This document shows positions 1 through 9,770 of a DNA stretch of 64,000 nucleotides, one piece after another. This stretch comes from Terriglobia bacterium (GTDB taxonomy: Bacteria; Acidobacteriota; Terriglobia; Terriglobales; Acidobacteriaceae). The notes under the pieces are model-generated. The model worked only from the letters and a program-made list of their open reading frames with translations, was not told the origin of the DNA and searched no databases. The stretch's first letter is position 1. Every line of letters begins with the position of its first letter. The stretch is from positions 124,001 through 188,000 of the forward strand of contig JAIQEU010000004.1 in NCBI GenBank assembly GCA_020073665.1, read 5' to 3'. A program made the position numbers and the translations under genes.

Positions 1-32
1 GGCGCAGAATCGCCGCTCTGAATTGCAAGGTG

Positions 33-2921
33 ATGTCCTCCCAAATTAAAGCCCGAACGATCAAGTCACGAGCGGCGAAGTTGCAGCCGGACCGTGGGCA
101 GGAACCTGGCGGCGGGCTCGCGGATTGCGGTGGCAGTTATCTGGCGGCGCGTTATGGCCTGGGCGTACTGGTCAGTCTGGGCAACATGCTGGTGCTGACC
201 TGGTGGATTGGGCCGCACGCCTACGGGCTGTTCGTGACCACGATCGGATTGGTCGCATTTCTGTCGAGCCTGGCGCGGGCGGGCGTGGATACGTACCTGG
301 TGCGCCGCGAGCCGGCTGCCGAAGATCGCGTGTACGACATGGCGGGCACCATCGTGCTGGTCATCTCCTTATTACTAGTGTTCGCGGGTGCCGCAGTGGT
401 GCCGCTGCTCATCCGCTGGTACGGCAGCCGGGAATTCGTTGCGCCGTATCTGGTGTTGCTGCTGAATATTCCGGTAACTGGTTTGACCGGAATTCCCACC
501 GCCAAGCTGGAGCGGGATTTGGATTTCCGCGCCGTCGCTGGGTTCGAAGTGGCCGGGCAGTTCCTCGGATTAATTGTCTCCGCGATTCTGGCCTGGTCAG
601 GTTCGGGGGTGTGGGCGGCCGTGGCCGGTCAAGTCGTCTGGCAAATATTTGTCGCTGTTGCTGCTTACCGCCGGGCAAGGATGATCCCACGCTGGCGATT
701 CGATGCCGGCGAAGCACGAGCGATGCTCACGTACAGGATTGGGCTGACCGCGTCCTTGCGAGCGTGGCAATTGCGCACCCTCGTCAATCCGCTGCTCGTG
801 GGGAGGTTCGTCGGCGCCGAGGGAGTGGCTTTCGTAGCGCTGGCGATTCGCGCCGCCGAAGCACTTGGCGCGGTGCGATTGGCTGCGGGGCGGCTTGCGA
901 TTGCCACTCTAGCGCGGTTGCGTGACCGGCACGAAGAATTTCGCTCAACTCTGGAGCGGGCCCTGTATCTGCAAGTGCTGGTGCTCGGCCCACTGCTCTG
1001 CGCCTTTGCTTTGTTCGGCCCCTTCGTCATGCGCCATGTCGTCGGCCTCCGGTGGATGCCCAGCCTGGCGGTGTATCCCTTTGTCGCCGCTGGAGTCCTG
1101 GTGAATTCGGTCTACAACCTGCAGGCTTCGGCGTTGTTCGTCATGGGAAGGCAATGGCTGGTGATGTGTTCCTACGTCGCGCATGTGGCGTTGCTCGGGG
1201 TCGGGACTGTGATGCTTGTGCCTCGGGTTGGAATCGCCGGCTATGGTTGGGCTGAGTTGCTGGCGTGCGGCGGCTACCTGCTCATTCATTTTGGTTTCCC
1301 GGGTCCGGCCGCAATCTCGTACCAAAAACTCGCACCCTTGGTCGCGGTCTTGCTTACACTTTTGTTCGCCAGTCACACCTGGGCGCCCGTGCTATGGTTC
1401 GCGCTGCTTGTTGGGATAGCCTGGAAATGGGTACCGGCATTTTCGCTTCAGAAATTCTGCAGGATTCTGGAGCGGGCTCCCGCCAAGGCTGGGTCTCTGT
1501 GCATCCTGGTTACGCTTGGCCTTGGGTTTTCGGTAGCTCCGCAAGTACACGCCCAGGAAGTTGCCAACCATCCACCGGAAACTATCCCGGCCACCTTGTT
1601 CGGTCTGCATTTCCGCCTCGACAAACTGTCGTGGCCAAGCGTGCCTTTCAGTGCGCTCCGGCTGTGGGACACCGACACTCGCTGGCAGAATCTCAATTCC
1701 AAACCAGGCGTCTATGATTTCGCCACTCTCGACCGCTACCTCTCCGCCGCCAAGCGCCACGGCCTCACAGACGTGCTTCTAACTTTGAGTTCCACGCCCG
1801 CATGGGCCTCGGCAGACCCGACTCACAAGAGGTGCGACTACGAGTTTGCCGGACTGGGGGACTGTGCCCCTCCGTCGGACTTGAACGCGGACGGCACCGG
1901 CGCCAACCAGTACTGGCGCGATTTCCTCTACAACCTGGGAGTGCACCTGGCGAGCCTCGATCCGGCGAAATATGCACCACTGAGTTACTTCCAGGTTGGG
2001 AACGAGTTTACCCGCGGAGGGGCATCCCCGCTGAGTTCGTGGCTTGGCACCAACCTTCAGCTGCAACGCATGGTTCAAGATGCCAACTGCATTCTGACCC
2101 GACGCGGTACCATCACCGCAACCGGCCAGCCCTGCACGGCGGCGAATATGCACGAGCGAGCCGTCGGGTTTCTGCCCGCGGCCAGGATGGCCACACCCGA
2201 CGCCGTCCCGAGGCCTTCCGATCTATTCATCTATCGCGACTACCTGGCGGGAGCCGGCGCGCTCGACGCAATCGACATCGTTGCCGTCCACGCCTATGCC
2301 TATCAGGGCCTGGGTGAGACCTTTCCCGACAGCGGACCGGCGGGATTGCCGAGCCTGTGGTCGAATACCACCGCCGCCTTGCCCCCAGCGGCAAGTGGTC
2401 TGCCGGTGTGGAGCACGGAAGGGAGTTGGGGCGACACGCTGCGCCGCCTGCCCGACACCGACCTTCAGGTGGGCTACCTGGCGCGCTACTACCTGGTGGG
2501 ATGGTCCGTCGGGTTCCGCCGGCTTTACTGGTATGCGGCCGACAATTCCTGGGGACGCCTCATCTACCAGAACGGTATTGGCGGTTGTCACGATCACGGA
2601 ACGGCGACGGGCTGTCCCACAGCCGCCGCAGCCGCTTGGACGCAAGTTTACCGGTGGATGGTCGGCAACCGTATGACACAGAATTGCGCCAGCGATTCGA
2701 CAGAAAGTGTCTGGACCTGTGGCCTGACCAAGGCTGACGGCACAAGAATGCTGGCGGTATGGGATGCATCGCAGACCTGCTCGCGCGGCGCGTGCACCAC
2801 TACTGGCTTCGCCTACCCCTCCAGCTACCGGCAGTACTTCACGCTGGTGAACGGAGTGCCTCATCCGCTAGTAGGTGGAAGGGTGCAAATCGGGTGGAAA
2901 CCAATTCTCTTGTCACCATGA
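33..2921 (+). CDS. Polysaccharide flippase (Wzx-like) fused to a clan GH-A-like glycoside hydrolase
   Basis: Residues about 20-480 form a multi-pass membrane domain of the oligosaccharide flippase/MATE-like type, which moves lipid-linked polysaccharide units across the inner membrane. Residues about 486-509 look like an internal signal peptide (hydrophobic run ending APQVHAQ). The remaining ~450 residues resemble a secreted TIM-barrel hydrolase: GNE (acid/base candidate) near residue 656 and WSTEGSWG (nucleophile candidate) near 795, the paired glutamates of clan GH-A. The frame is open throughout with no stop between the halves, so this is either a true fusion or a read-through of two ancestral genes. 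ATG at 33 is preferred over the GTG at 30; AAGG precedes it. Its stop overlaps the next start (ATGA). Substrate unknown. Confidence 0.75.
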   Translation: MSSQIKARTIKSRAAKLQPDRGQEPGGGLADCGGSYLAARYGLGVLVSLGNMLVLTWWIGPHAYGLFVTTIGLVAFLSSLARAGVDTYLVRREPAAEDRVYDMAGTIVLVISLLLVFAGAAVVPLLIRWYGSREFVAPYLVLLLNIPVTGLTGIPTAKLERDLDFRAVAGFEVAGQFLGLIVSAILAWSGSGVWAAVAGQVVWQIFVAVAAYRRARMIPRWRFDAGEARAMLTYRIGLTASLRAWQLRTLVNPLLVGRFVGAEGVAFVALAIRAAEALGAVRLAAGRLAIATLARLRDRHEEFRSTLERALYLQVLVLGPLLCAFALFGPFVMRHVVGLRWMPSLAVYPFVAAGVLVNSVYNLQASALFVMGRQWLVMCSYVAHVALLGVGTVMLVPRVGIAGYGWAELLACGGYLLIHFGFPGPAAISYQKLAPLVAVLLTLLFASHTWAPVLWFALLVGIAWKWVPAFSLQKFCRILERAPAKAGSLCILVTLGLGFSVAPQVHAQEVANHPPETIPATLFGLHFRLDKLSWPSVPFSALRLWDTDTRWQNLNSKPGVYDFATLDRYLSAAKRHGLTDVLLTLSSTPAWASADPTHKRCDYEFAGLGDCAPPSDLNADGTGANQYWRDFLYNLGVHLASLDPAKYAPLSYFQVGNEFTRGGASPLSSWLGTNLQLQRMVQDANCILTRRGTITATGQPCTAANMHERAVGFLPAARMATPDAVPRPSDLFIYRDYLAGAGALDAIDIVAVHAYAYQGLGETFPDSGPAGLPSLWSNTTAALPPAASGLPVWSTEGSWGDTLRRLPDTDLQVGYLARYYLVGWSVGFRRLYWYAADNSWGRLIYQNGIGGCHDHGTATGCPTAAAAAWTQVYRWMVGNRMTQNCASDSTESVWTCGLTKADGTRMLAVWDASQTCSRGACTTTGFAYPSSYRQYFTLVNGVPHPLVGGRVQIGWKPILLSP

Positions 2922-4177
2922 AAATGCCCACCATCGCCTACATCGCTAACCAGTTCCCTTCTCCGGTTGAACCGTACGTGGTGGAGGAAATCCGCGAACT
3001 GCGCAGCCGTGGAGTTGAAGTCATTCCGTGCAGCGGAGTGCAAGTTAATTTGGCATCACTCGATCCCGGGCTAGAGTTGCTCGCTGCTGAAACCCTGTAC
3101 CTGCAGCCGTTGCGTCCGAGGCTGCTGTTGCGAGCGGCATGGGTCGGCTTACGAAAGCTCCCCCTGCTCGCCGGTCTTCTTGAGCGAATCATAGTGCAGG
3201 GCAGCGAGTCACCGTTGCGCCGGGTCCGCGCGCTGCTTCATACCTGGCTCGGCGTCTACTACGCGCTGCTGCTCGAAGGACGAGGAATAGAGCACATCCA
3301 TGTGCACCATGGATATTTTGCATCCTGGATTGCCATGGTCGCGGCGCGCGTTCTGGGTGTGGGCTTCAGCATGACCCTGCATGGCTCGGACCTGTTGCTG
3401 CATGGCGCTTATCTCGACACTAAGCTGAAACATTGCAAGTTTGCGCTGACGGTTTCGGCCTACAACCGGCGGCATATCCTTGAGCACTATCCCGCCGCCC
3501 CGCCGGGTCGAGTGCTGGTGCAGCGAATGGGGGTCGACCCCTTTCGATCCCTGTGTCCGGCCACGCACCTCGAGCGCACGGCCTCGTGCCTGGTGATGCT
3601 GTCAGTGGGGCGGCTGCAACCGGTCAAGGATCATGCCTTTCTCCTCCGCGCCTGCCGTCGGCTGAAAGACCGGGGGATGAACTTCCTATGCCTGATTGCC
3701 GGAGAAGGACCGGAGCGTGGGCCGCTGCAGAGGTTGATTCACGAACTGGACCTGCTGCCCCAAGTTGAACTGCTCGGCCATGTTCCGCATGGCCATCTGG
3801 ATTCCTGCTACGCCATGGCCGACCTGGTGGTGCTTACCAGCCGCAGTGAAGGTATCCCGCTAGTGCTGATGGAAGCGATGGCGCGCGGGCGCACCGTGCT
3901 GGCGCCGGCAATCACGGGGATCCCGGAGCTGGTCGAAGACGGCAAGACCGGATTCCTGTACCGTGCCGGGTCGCTTGACGATTTTGTCACCCAGGTGGAG
4001 GCGGTCCATGGCTCGCGCCTCAGCCTGCAGCCGCTGCAGCAGGCGGCGCGTCAATACGTGCTCCAACATTACAACCGGGAGAAGAATCTGGCGGTGTTCG
4101 GCGATCTCTTTCTGGCTCGCATCAACCCCGCCGTGGAGAGGAACGATTATGAGAATTTTATACTGCAACAAATATAA
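2918..4177 (+). CDS. GT4-family glycosyltransferase
   Basis: A 419-residue GT-B glycosyltransferase, presumably adding a sugar to the exopolysaccharide repeat unit at the cytoplasmic membrane face. The N-terminal acceptor domain has the HVHHGYFASW and TLHGSD stretches. The C-terminal donor domain begins near SVGRLQPVKD, with AGEGPERG and the E-x7-E motif in SEGIPLVLMEAMARG. The start chosen is the ATG overlapping the upstream stop by four bases, giving translational coupling; a longer in-frame extension back to 2759 lies inside the upstream gene and is unlikely. The donor and acceptor sugars cannot be told from sequence. Confidence 0.85.
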   Translation: MKMPTIAYIANQFPSPVEPYVVEEIRELRSRGVEVIPCSGVQVNLASLDPGLELLAAETLYLQPLRPRLLLRAAWVGLRKLPLLAGLLERIIVQGSESPLRRVRALLHTWLGVYYALLLEGRGIEHIHVHHGYFASWIAMVAARVLGVGFSMTLHGSDLLLHGAYLDTKLKHCKFALTVSAYNRRHILEHYPAAPPGRVLVQRMGVDPFRSLCPATHLERTASCLVMLSVGRLQPVKDHAFLLRACRRLKDRGMNFLCLIAGEGPERGPLQRLIHELDLLPQVELLGHVPHGHLDSCYAMADLVVLTSRSEGIPLVLMEAMARGRTVLAPAITGIPELVEDGKTGFLYRAGSLDDFVTQVEAVHGSRLSLQPLQQAARQYVLQHYNREKNLAVFGDLFLARINPAVERNDYENFILQQI

Positions 4178-6581
4178 CTTTGCCTTCAGCGGCACCGAAG
4201 TCTACCTGTTTGAAGCCATGGACCTGATGCGCGCCCAAGGGCATGAGGTGGCGCTGTTCAGCATGGCCGATACTCGCGGCAAGCCAACCCCGTATGACCG
4301 CCATTTCGTTCCTCATACCGATTTCAAGAACGGCCATCACGGGATAATCGAGCAGGGCAAACTGGTCGCGCATGCAATCTACTCCGGCGATGCGCGGGAG
4401 CGGCTGCGACGGCTGATAGAGGAATTCCGTCCCGATGTGGCGCACGTGCGCAACATTTACCATCATCTGTCGCCTTCCATCCTCTGGGAGCTGCGGGCCC
4501 AAGGCGTGCCCGTCGTGTACCACCTTAACGACTTCAAGCTTCTCTGTCCCAGCTACAACATGGTGTCGAACGGTCACGCCTGCGAACGCTGTCGCGGCGG
4601 GCAATTCTGGCGGGTGGTGACGGAAGGTTGTTACCAGGGACGAGTCGGCGCAGGCGTAGTGTTGGCCGCGGAAGCTTATTTCCACCGCTGGCTGCGCACC
4701 TATGACAAGTGCGTGGACCGGTTCTTAGCACCGAGCCATTTCGTCAAACAAAAGCTGGTCGAAAACGGATGGGACGCCGCGCGCATCGATGTGCTGCCCC
4801 ACTTCCAGAGGTTGCCTGAACACCAACCTCAATCTCCGGCGCCGGATGCTCCCATCCTTTATTTCGGACGCCTGTCGGCGGAAAAGGGAATCACCGATCT
4901 TCTGCGGACCATGCAACGCCTGCCGCGTGTCCGCTTGCAGATTGCTGGAGACGGTCCTCAGCGCGCGGAGTTGGAGAGCCTGGTCAAACGGTTGAACCTG
5001 GCGAATGTGGAATTTCTCGGCTACCTCGCAGGCGCCGAACTGGACCAGACGATAGCATCCGCCAGCTTCACCGTACTGCCGTCTCGCGCCTACGAGACGA
5101 TGGGTAAGAGCATCCTGGAATCATATGCACAAGGCCGTCCGGTGGTGGCCTCCGATTTAGGTTCACGCCGTGAACTAGTCGAAGAAGGCAACACCGGCCT
5201 GCTGTTCAGGCCTGGCGACGTGGAACAAATGGCCGGAGCGATCTCGTTCTTGTACAAGCGTCCACGACTGGCGGAGGAAATGGGCGCGACCGGACGTGAA
5301 CTGGTGCGCCGGCGACATTCACCAGAAGCTCACTACCTGGCGCTCAACCACCTTTACGATGAGTTGGGAACGGCGCGCCGCAAGCCTTCAGACTTAGCTC
5401 CGATCGCCAAGGCGAAATTGCAAGTCGCGTTCATTGGAGGGCGGGGCGTAGTTTCAAAGTACAGCGGCATCGAGGCCTACTACGAGGAAGTGGGCAAGCG
5501 CCTGGCGGATATGGGACACGACGTGACCGTATACTGTCGCACCTACTTCACGCCGCCGCTCGGAAAGTATAACGGCATGCGGATTGTCCGCCTGCCCACC
5601 ATCCGCTCCAAGCACCTGGAAACCCTGGTACACACCGCGCTCAGCACTGCGCACGTGCTTTTCAGCAGCTGCAATATTGTTCACTACCACGCGCTGGGCC
5701 CGGCTCTGTTCTCCTTCATTCCGCGCCTGTTCGGAAAAAAGACGGTGGTCACCGTGCAAGGGCTGGATTGGCAGCGCAAGAAGTGGGGAGGGTTCGCCGC
5801 TGCCGTGCTGCGACTGGGGGAACGGGCTGCAGTCCGTCTGCCAAGCGCCACCATGGTGGTCTCGCGCGCTCTTGAACAGCACTACCGGAGCGGCTACGGC
5901 GCGGAGACAATCTACGTCCCCAACGGCGCCACCATGCGAGAGCAACGTAAGGTTACACACCTTGCTGACTGGGGACTCACACCGGGCGGATACATCCTAT
6001 TCCTCGGAAGGTTTTCTCCAGAGAAGAACTGCCACCTGTTGATCGAAGCCTACGAGAAATTGGACACCCCGGTGAAACTGGTCATGGCGGGTGGGTCAAG
6101 CTACTCGGATGCCTACATTGAAGGCCTGCGCAGTCACCAGAGCGAGCGGGTACGCCTGCTGGACTGGGTATCGGGCGAGGCGCTGGACGAACTGCTGACC
6201 AACGCCATGCTGTTTGTTCTGCCCTCTGACCTGGAAGGGCTGTCGCTGGCCCTGCTCGACGCCATGGGAGCAGGCGTGTGCGTGCTGACCAGCGACATTC
6301 CCGAGAACTGCGAAGTAGTCGCCGGAGCCGGGTTCACGTTCAAGCGGGGCGACGTCCCCGACCTCGAGCGCATGTTACGCCTGCTGATCGCGGAACGCGC
6401 AGTGCGGGAGTCGGCTGCACAGGCGGGCCAGCAGCGGGTCCAGGAGCATTATCTCTGGCCTCAGATTGCCCAGGACATTGAAAAAGCCTACTGGAAATTG
6501 ATTGGATGGCCAGACGCGGCGGGAGCGGTTCCCGAGGCGGTCCGGGTGGCGGAAGTTAAGACTCATGCGCAAGTAGCGTAG
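4149..6581 (+). CDS. Double glycosyltransferase: GT4 domain plus DUF1972-like GT4 domain
   Basis: An 810-residue protein with two complete GT-B glycosyltransferase modules. The first (about 1-400) opens with MRILYCNKYNF and carries YFGRLSAEKG and an E-x7-E motif (YETMGKSILES). The second (about 420-790) opens with AFIGGRGVVSKYSGIEAYYEE, which resembles the DUF1972 rhamnosyltransferase N-domain, and has LGRFSPEKN and an E-x7-D variant (LEGLSLALLD). Roughly twice the family length, it probably adds two successive sugars in one polypeptide. The ATG at 4149 overlaps the preceding gene by 29 bases; the longer open frame from 3963 is within that gene. The rfb genes downstream suggest rhamnose as one donor (inference). 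Confidence 0.85.
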   Translation: MRILYCNKYNFAFSGTEVYLFEAMDLMRAQGHEVALFSMADTRGKPTPYDRHFVPHTDFKNGHHGIIEQGKLVAHAIYSGDARERLRRLIEEFRPDVAHVRNIYHHLSPSILWELRAQGVPVVYHLNDFKLLCPSYNMVSNGHACERCRGGQFWRVVTEGCYQGRVGAGVVLAAEAYFHRWLRTYDKCVDRFLAPSHFVKQKLVENGWDAARIDVLPHFQRLPEHQPQSPAPDAPILYFGRLSAEKGITDLLRTMQRLPRVRLQIAGDGPQRAELESLVKRLNLANVEFLGYLAGAELDQTIASASFTVLPSRAYETMGKSILESYAQGRPVVASDLGSRRELVEEGNTGLLFRPGDVEQMAGAISFLYKRPRLAEEMGATGRELVRRRHSPEAHYLALNHLYDELGTARRKPSDLAPIAKAKLQVAFIGGRGVVSKYSGIEAYYEEVGKRLADMGHDVTVYCRTYFTPPLGKYNGMRIVRLPTIRSKHLETLVHTALSTAHVLFSSCNIVHYHALGPALFSFIPRLFGKKTVVTVQGLDWQRKKWGGFAAAVLRLGERAAVRLPSATMVVSRALEQHYRSGYGAETIYVPNGATMREQRKVTHLADWGLTPGGYILFLGRFSPEKNCHLLIEAYEKLDTPVKLVMAGGSSYSDAYIEGLRSHQSERVRLLDWVSGEALDELLTNAMLFVLPSDLEGLSLALLDAMGAGVCVLTSDIPENCEVVAGAGFTFKRGDVPDLERMLRLLIAERAVRESAAQAGQQRVQEHYLWPQIAQDIEKAYWKLIGWPDAAGAVPEAVRVAEVKTHAQVA

Positions 6582-6735
6582 TTGGGCACGCTGACGACGT
6601 GCAGGTTTGACGATCACGGAGGTTGCCCGCGGAATCCTAACTTTTGTCAGATAATAATAGTTATCAACCTCGACTCCACGGACATTTCACCCAGGCCGCG
6701 CTCCACTAAGCTGCCAACCATCCGTCGCGGCAAGA

Positions 6736-7060
6736 TTGGAAGCCACCAAGGGCGCCGCGGCCATTATGGGGACGAACAACGTCTATTACCGGTTTCTGCA
6801 CCTCACCTCGAATCACAATTACCAGGGCATGCCGGCGCGGACGGCGTTGACCAGGCGGACTTCGAATTGTGGTGCGCGGCGGTTTCGGTCATCAAAGGCT
6901 GCGCGGCCTGTCGACTCCCACGAGAAAGTGGTGCGCGACAAAGGCATGAGCGAAGAGTCGGTCTTGGCGGCGATCCGGCTGGCAGCGGTGATCCATGGCC
7001 TGGCGGCGGTTCTGGACGCGGAGAGGGTTGCAGCCACCCAGGCGGTCGGCGCGTGGTTAC
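6736..7060 (+). pseudogene. ahpD: Decayed ahpD-like (carboxymuconolactone decarboxylase family) gene
   Basis: Fragments of an AhpD-type peroxidase partner lie in two frames. Frame of 6736: GAAAIMGTNNVYYRF and then GMPAR. Frame of 6582: DQADFELWCAAVSVIKGCAAC, containing the redox CxxC. Back in the first frame: DSHEKVVRDKGMSEESV and IRLAAVIHG. Pieced together these follow the AhpD order, with a stretch of roughly nine residues missing after GMPA and about two bases missing after the second cysteine. The N-terminal half is absent. AhpD normally reduces AhpC or peroxides; no intact copy or ahpC is in the window. The remnant sits between two intact polysaccharide blocks, so it is a relic rather than an active gene. 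Confidence 0.8.
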
Positions 7061-7080
7061 TGTTTTTTCTTCGAAAGCAG

Positions 7081-7110
7081 GGCGGGAAGAACATTTCCCG
7101 CCTTTCTTTA
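7081..7110 (+). terminator. Rho-independent terminator after the ahpD remnant
   Basis: An 8-bp perfect stem (GGCGGGAA / TTCCCGCC) with a 6-base loop is followed by TTTCTTTA. It would close transcription from the glycosyltransferase/ahpD side and separate it from rfbB, which starts 57 bases later. Confidence 0.7.
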
Positions 7111-7166
7111 TTTAGAATCAAGGTGGGCCGCCGGCAACCCCCACAGGCGCCGGCGTCAGACCGCTA

Positions 7167-8231
7167 ATGGAAACGACAATTCTGGTGACCGGCGGAGCTG
7201 GGTTCATTGGGTCGAACTTCATCCTGCATTGGATGGCGCAGGAAAAGACCGGGGTGGTGAATCTCGACAAACTGACCTATGCCGGGAACCTGCATAACCT
7301 GCAGAGCATCTCCGCCGAGCAACCATATCAGTTCGTTCGGGGCGACATTTGTGACCGCGATGCCGTGCGCGAACTGTTCGCGCGCTGCCGCCCCCAGGCC
7401 GTAGTTCATTTCGCAGCCGAGAGCCACGTGGACCGTTCCATTCACGGGCCCGACGATTTCGTGCGCACCAATGTGAATGGCACATTCGCTTTGCTGGAAG
7501 AAGCGCGGGCCTACTGGGCGGGATTGAGCGCAAGCGAGCAAGAGCGCTTCCGGTTTCTGCATATTTCCACAGACGAAGTGTTTGGATCGCTGGGAGCGGA
7601 TGATCCACCGTTCTGCGAGATCACCCAGTATTCTCCGAATAGCCCGTATTCCGCGTCCAAGGCAGGCGCCGATCACCTGGTACGCGCCTACCATCACACT
7701 TACGGCTTACCGACCCTGACCACGAACTGCTCCAACAATTACGGTCCGTTCCAGTTTCCGGAGAAACTAATTCCGCTGGTGATCCTGAACGCGCGCAACG
7801 GCAAGCCGCTTCCGGTCTATGGAGACGGTCAGAACGTGCGGGACTGGCTGTTCGTGGAGGACCACTGCCGGGCAATTCGTACGGTCCTGTCCCGAGGAAA
7901 GAATGGGGAAACATATAACATCGGCGGCTGGAGCGAAAAGCGGAATATCGAGATCGTGGAAACCATCTGCTCGCTGCTGGACGAAATGTGCCCCAACGAC
8001 CCGGTCGTGCCGCACCGGCAATTGATCACGTTTGTGAAAGACCGTCCCGGACACGACCGCCGTTACGCCATGGATGCGCGTAAGATTGAACGCGAACTTG
8101 GCTGGAAACCACAGGAGACTTTCGAAAGCGGGATCCGCAAGACCATCCAGTGGTATCTGCAGAACGACCCGTGGGTCAAGGAAGTGACGGCGGGCAGCTA
8201 CCGGCAGTGGATTGCGACGCAGTATTCGTAG
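7167..8231 (+). CDS. rfbB: dTDP-glucose 4,6-dehydratase
   Basis: Second step of dTDP-L-rhamnose synthesis: converts dTDP-glucose to dTDP-4-keto-6-deoxyglucose in the cytoplasm, using tightly bound NAD. 354 residues, the usual family length. It has the N-terminal Rossmann motif [21 protein letters not shown], the [10 protein letters not shown] stretch with the catalytic Asp/Glu, and YSASKAGAD with the Tyr-x3-Lys pair. It is the first of four same-strand rhamnose genes (rfbB-A-C-D), a complete pathway from glucose-1-phosphate, and follows the glycosyltransferases likely to use the product. Confidence 0.95.
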   Translation: METTILVTGGAGFIGSNFILHWMAQEKTGVVNLDKLTYAGNLHNLQSISAEQPYQFVRGDICDRDAVRELFARCRPQAVVHFAAESHVDRSIHGPDDFVRTNVNGTFALLEEARAYWAGLSASEQERFRFLHISTDEVFGSLGADDPPFCEITQYSPNSPYSASKAGADHLVRAYHHTYGLPTLTTNCSNNYGPFQFPEKLIPLVILNARNGKPLPVYGDGQNVRDWLFVEDHCRAIRTVLSRGKNGETYNIGGWSEKRNIEIVETICSLLDEMCPNDPVVPHRQLITFVKDRPGHDRRYAMDARKIERELGWKPQETFESGIRKTIQWYLQNDPWVKEVTAGSYRQWIATQYS

Positions 8232-8270
8232 AATCTTTTCGAGCTGACAGAGACGATTTCCGGGGAGGAT

Positions 8271-9173
8271 ATGGCGAAGGCGGCAGCGGGCAACCCGTAC
8301 AAAGGCATCATTCTCGCAGGCGGCTCGGGCACACGGCTCTATCCAGCGACTCAGGCGGTGGGCAAGAGCCTGCTGCCGCTCTACGACAAGCCCATGGTCT
8401 ACTACCCGCTTTCCACCCTGATGCTGGCGGGAATCCGGGAGATTCTAGTGATCTCCACTCCGGAAGACACGCCGCGCTTCCAGCACTTGCTGGGAAACGG
8501 ATCGCACCTTGGGCTGAGCTTTCAGTATGCCGTGCAGGAAAAACCGCAGGGTATCGCACAGGCGTTCCTGGTAGGAGACCGCTTCATCGGCAAGAGTTGC
8601 TGTGCACTGGTCCTGGGCGACAACATTTTCTACGGGCACGACTTTGCCAAGGACTTGCAGCAGGCGACGCAGACCACCAAAGGCGCGCGGGTATTTGCCT
8701 ATCCGGTGCATGATCCGGAACGATACGGCGTGGTTGAGTTCGACCAGGCCGGCAAGGCGCTTAGTCTCGAAGAGAAGCCGGCAAGGCCCAAGTCGCGCTA
8801 TGCGGTTACCGGGCTCTATTTTTATGACAACCAGGTAGTGGAGGTTGCGAAGTCGCTGAAGCCGTCTGCACGCGGCGAACTGGAAATCACGGATGTGAAC
8901 AAGGCCTACCTGCAGCGCGGCCAGTTGGAAGTGATGGTCATGGGACGCGGCATGGCGTGGCTGGATACCGGGACCCACGACTCAATGATGGAAGCATCGC
9001 TGTTCATCCAAACCATCGAACGGCGCCAGGGGCTGATGGTCGCCTGTCCGGAGGAGATTGCCTACCGCTACGGATACATCAGCGGGGAGCAACTCGCCGC
9101 CATCGGGAATTCCATGAAGAACAATGCCTACGGCGCGTACCTGCTGCAACTGCTGCAGGAGAGAGTATTTTGA
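8271..9173 (+). CDS. rfbA: Glucose-1-phosphate thymidylyltransferase
   Basis: First pathway step: dTTP plus glucose-1-phosphate gives dTDP-glucose and pyrophosphate. 300 residues. The nucleotide-binding signature [20 protein letters not shown] is near residue 17, followed by [45 protein letters not shown] and [11 protein letters not shown], all typical of RmlA. GGGGAGG sits about four bases before the ATG. The gene follows rfbB by 39 bases and its stop is about 30 bases before the rfbC start. Confidence 0.95.
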   Translation: MAKAAAGNPYKGIILAGGSGTRLYPATQAVGKSLLPLYDKPMVYYPLSTLMLAGIREILVISTPEDTPRFQHLLGNGSHLGLSFQYAVQEKPQGIAQAFLVGDRFIGKSCCALVLGDNIFYGHDFAKDLQQATQTTKGARVFAYPVHDPERYGVVEFDQAGKALSLEEKPARPKSRYAVTGLYFYDNQVVEVAKSLKPSARGELEITDVNKAYLQRGQLEVMVMGRGMAWLDTGTHDSMMEASLFIQTIERRQGLMVACPEEIAYRYGYISGEQLAAIGNSMKNNAYGAYLLQLLQERVF

Positions 9174-9202
9174 CCGCGGCGGGACCGGCAGGCAGCGCGT
9201 CG

Positions 9203-9745
9203 ATGAAAGTGATCCCAGCAAAGCTGGCGGGGGCATTGATCCTGGAGCCCAGAGTTTTTGGGGATGAGCGCGGCTTTTTCCTGGAAAGCTTCAATCAGAA
9301 AGTAATGGAAGAGGCTGGCATCCCAGCGCAGTTCGTTCAGGATAACCACTCCTATTCCGGCCGCAACGTGGTGCGCGGATTGCATTACCAGATACCGCAT
9401 GCGCAGGGCAAACTGGTGCGCGTGGTTGCTGGAGAAATTGTGGATGTGATGGTGGATATGCGCCGCCGGTCCCCGACTTGCGGAAAATGGGAAGGGGTGC
9501 GGCTCTCCGGCGCGAACCATCGCATGCTCTGGATTCCGGGCGGTTTCGCCCATGGCTTCCGCGTGGTCTCCGAAGGGGCGCACGTGCTCTATAAGGCAAC
9601 CGAATTTTATTCTCCGGAATCCGAGCGGACGGTCCTGTGGAATGATCCCGACCTGAAGATCGATTGGGAACTGGATGGCGAAGCAGTGGTTTCGACCAAG
9701 GACCGTGCCGGGGTGCCCTTCCGCCAGGCTGCGCTCTACGAATGA
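9203..9745 (+). CDS. rfbC: dTDP-4-dehydrorhamnose 3,5-epimerase
   Basis: Third step: epimerises dTDP-4-keto-6-deoxyglucose at C3 and C5. The 180-residue cupin protein begins MKVIPAKLAGALILEP, matching the usual RfbC start, so ATG 9203 is chosen over the long upstream extension, which lies inside rfbA. A TTG at 9170 is a less likely alternative. It has RGFFLESFN, QDNHSYSGRNVVRGLHYQ (with the catalytic His), and the GEIVDVMVDMRR and WIPGGFAHGF stretches. Confidence 0.95.
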   Translation: MKVIPAKLAGALILEPRVFGDERGFFLESFNQKVMEEAGIPAQFVQDNHSYSGRNVVRGLHYQIPHAQGKLVRVVAGEIVDVMVDMRRRSPTCGKWEGVRLSGANHRMLWIPGGFAHGFRVVSEGAHVLYKATEFYSPESERTVLWNDPDLKIDWELDGEAVVSTKDRAGVPFRQAALYE

Positions 9746-9770
9746 GGAACCTCAGGACCCAGGACTGACG

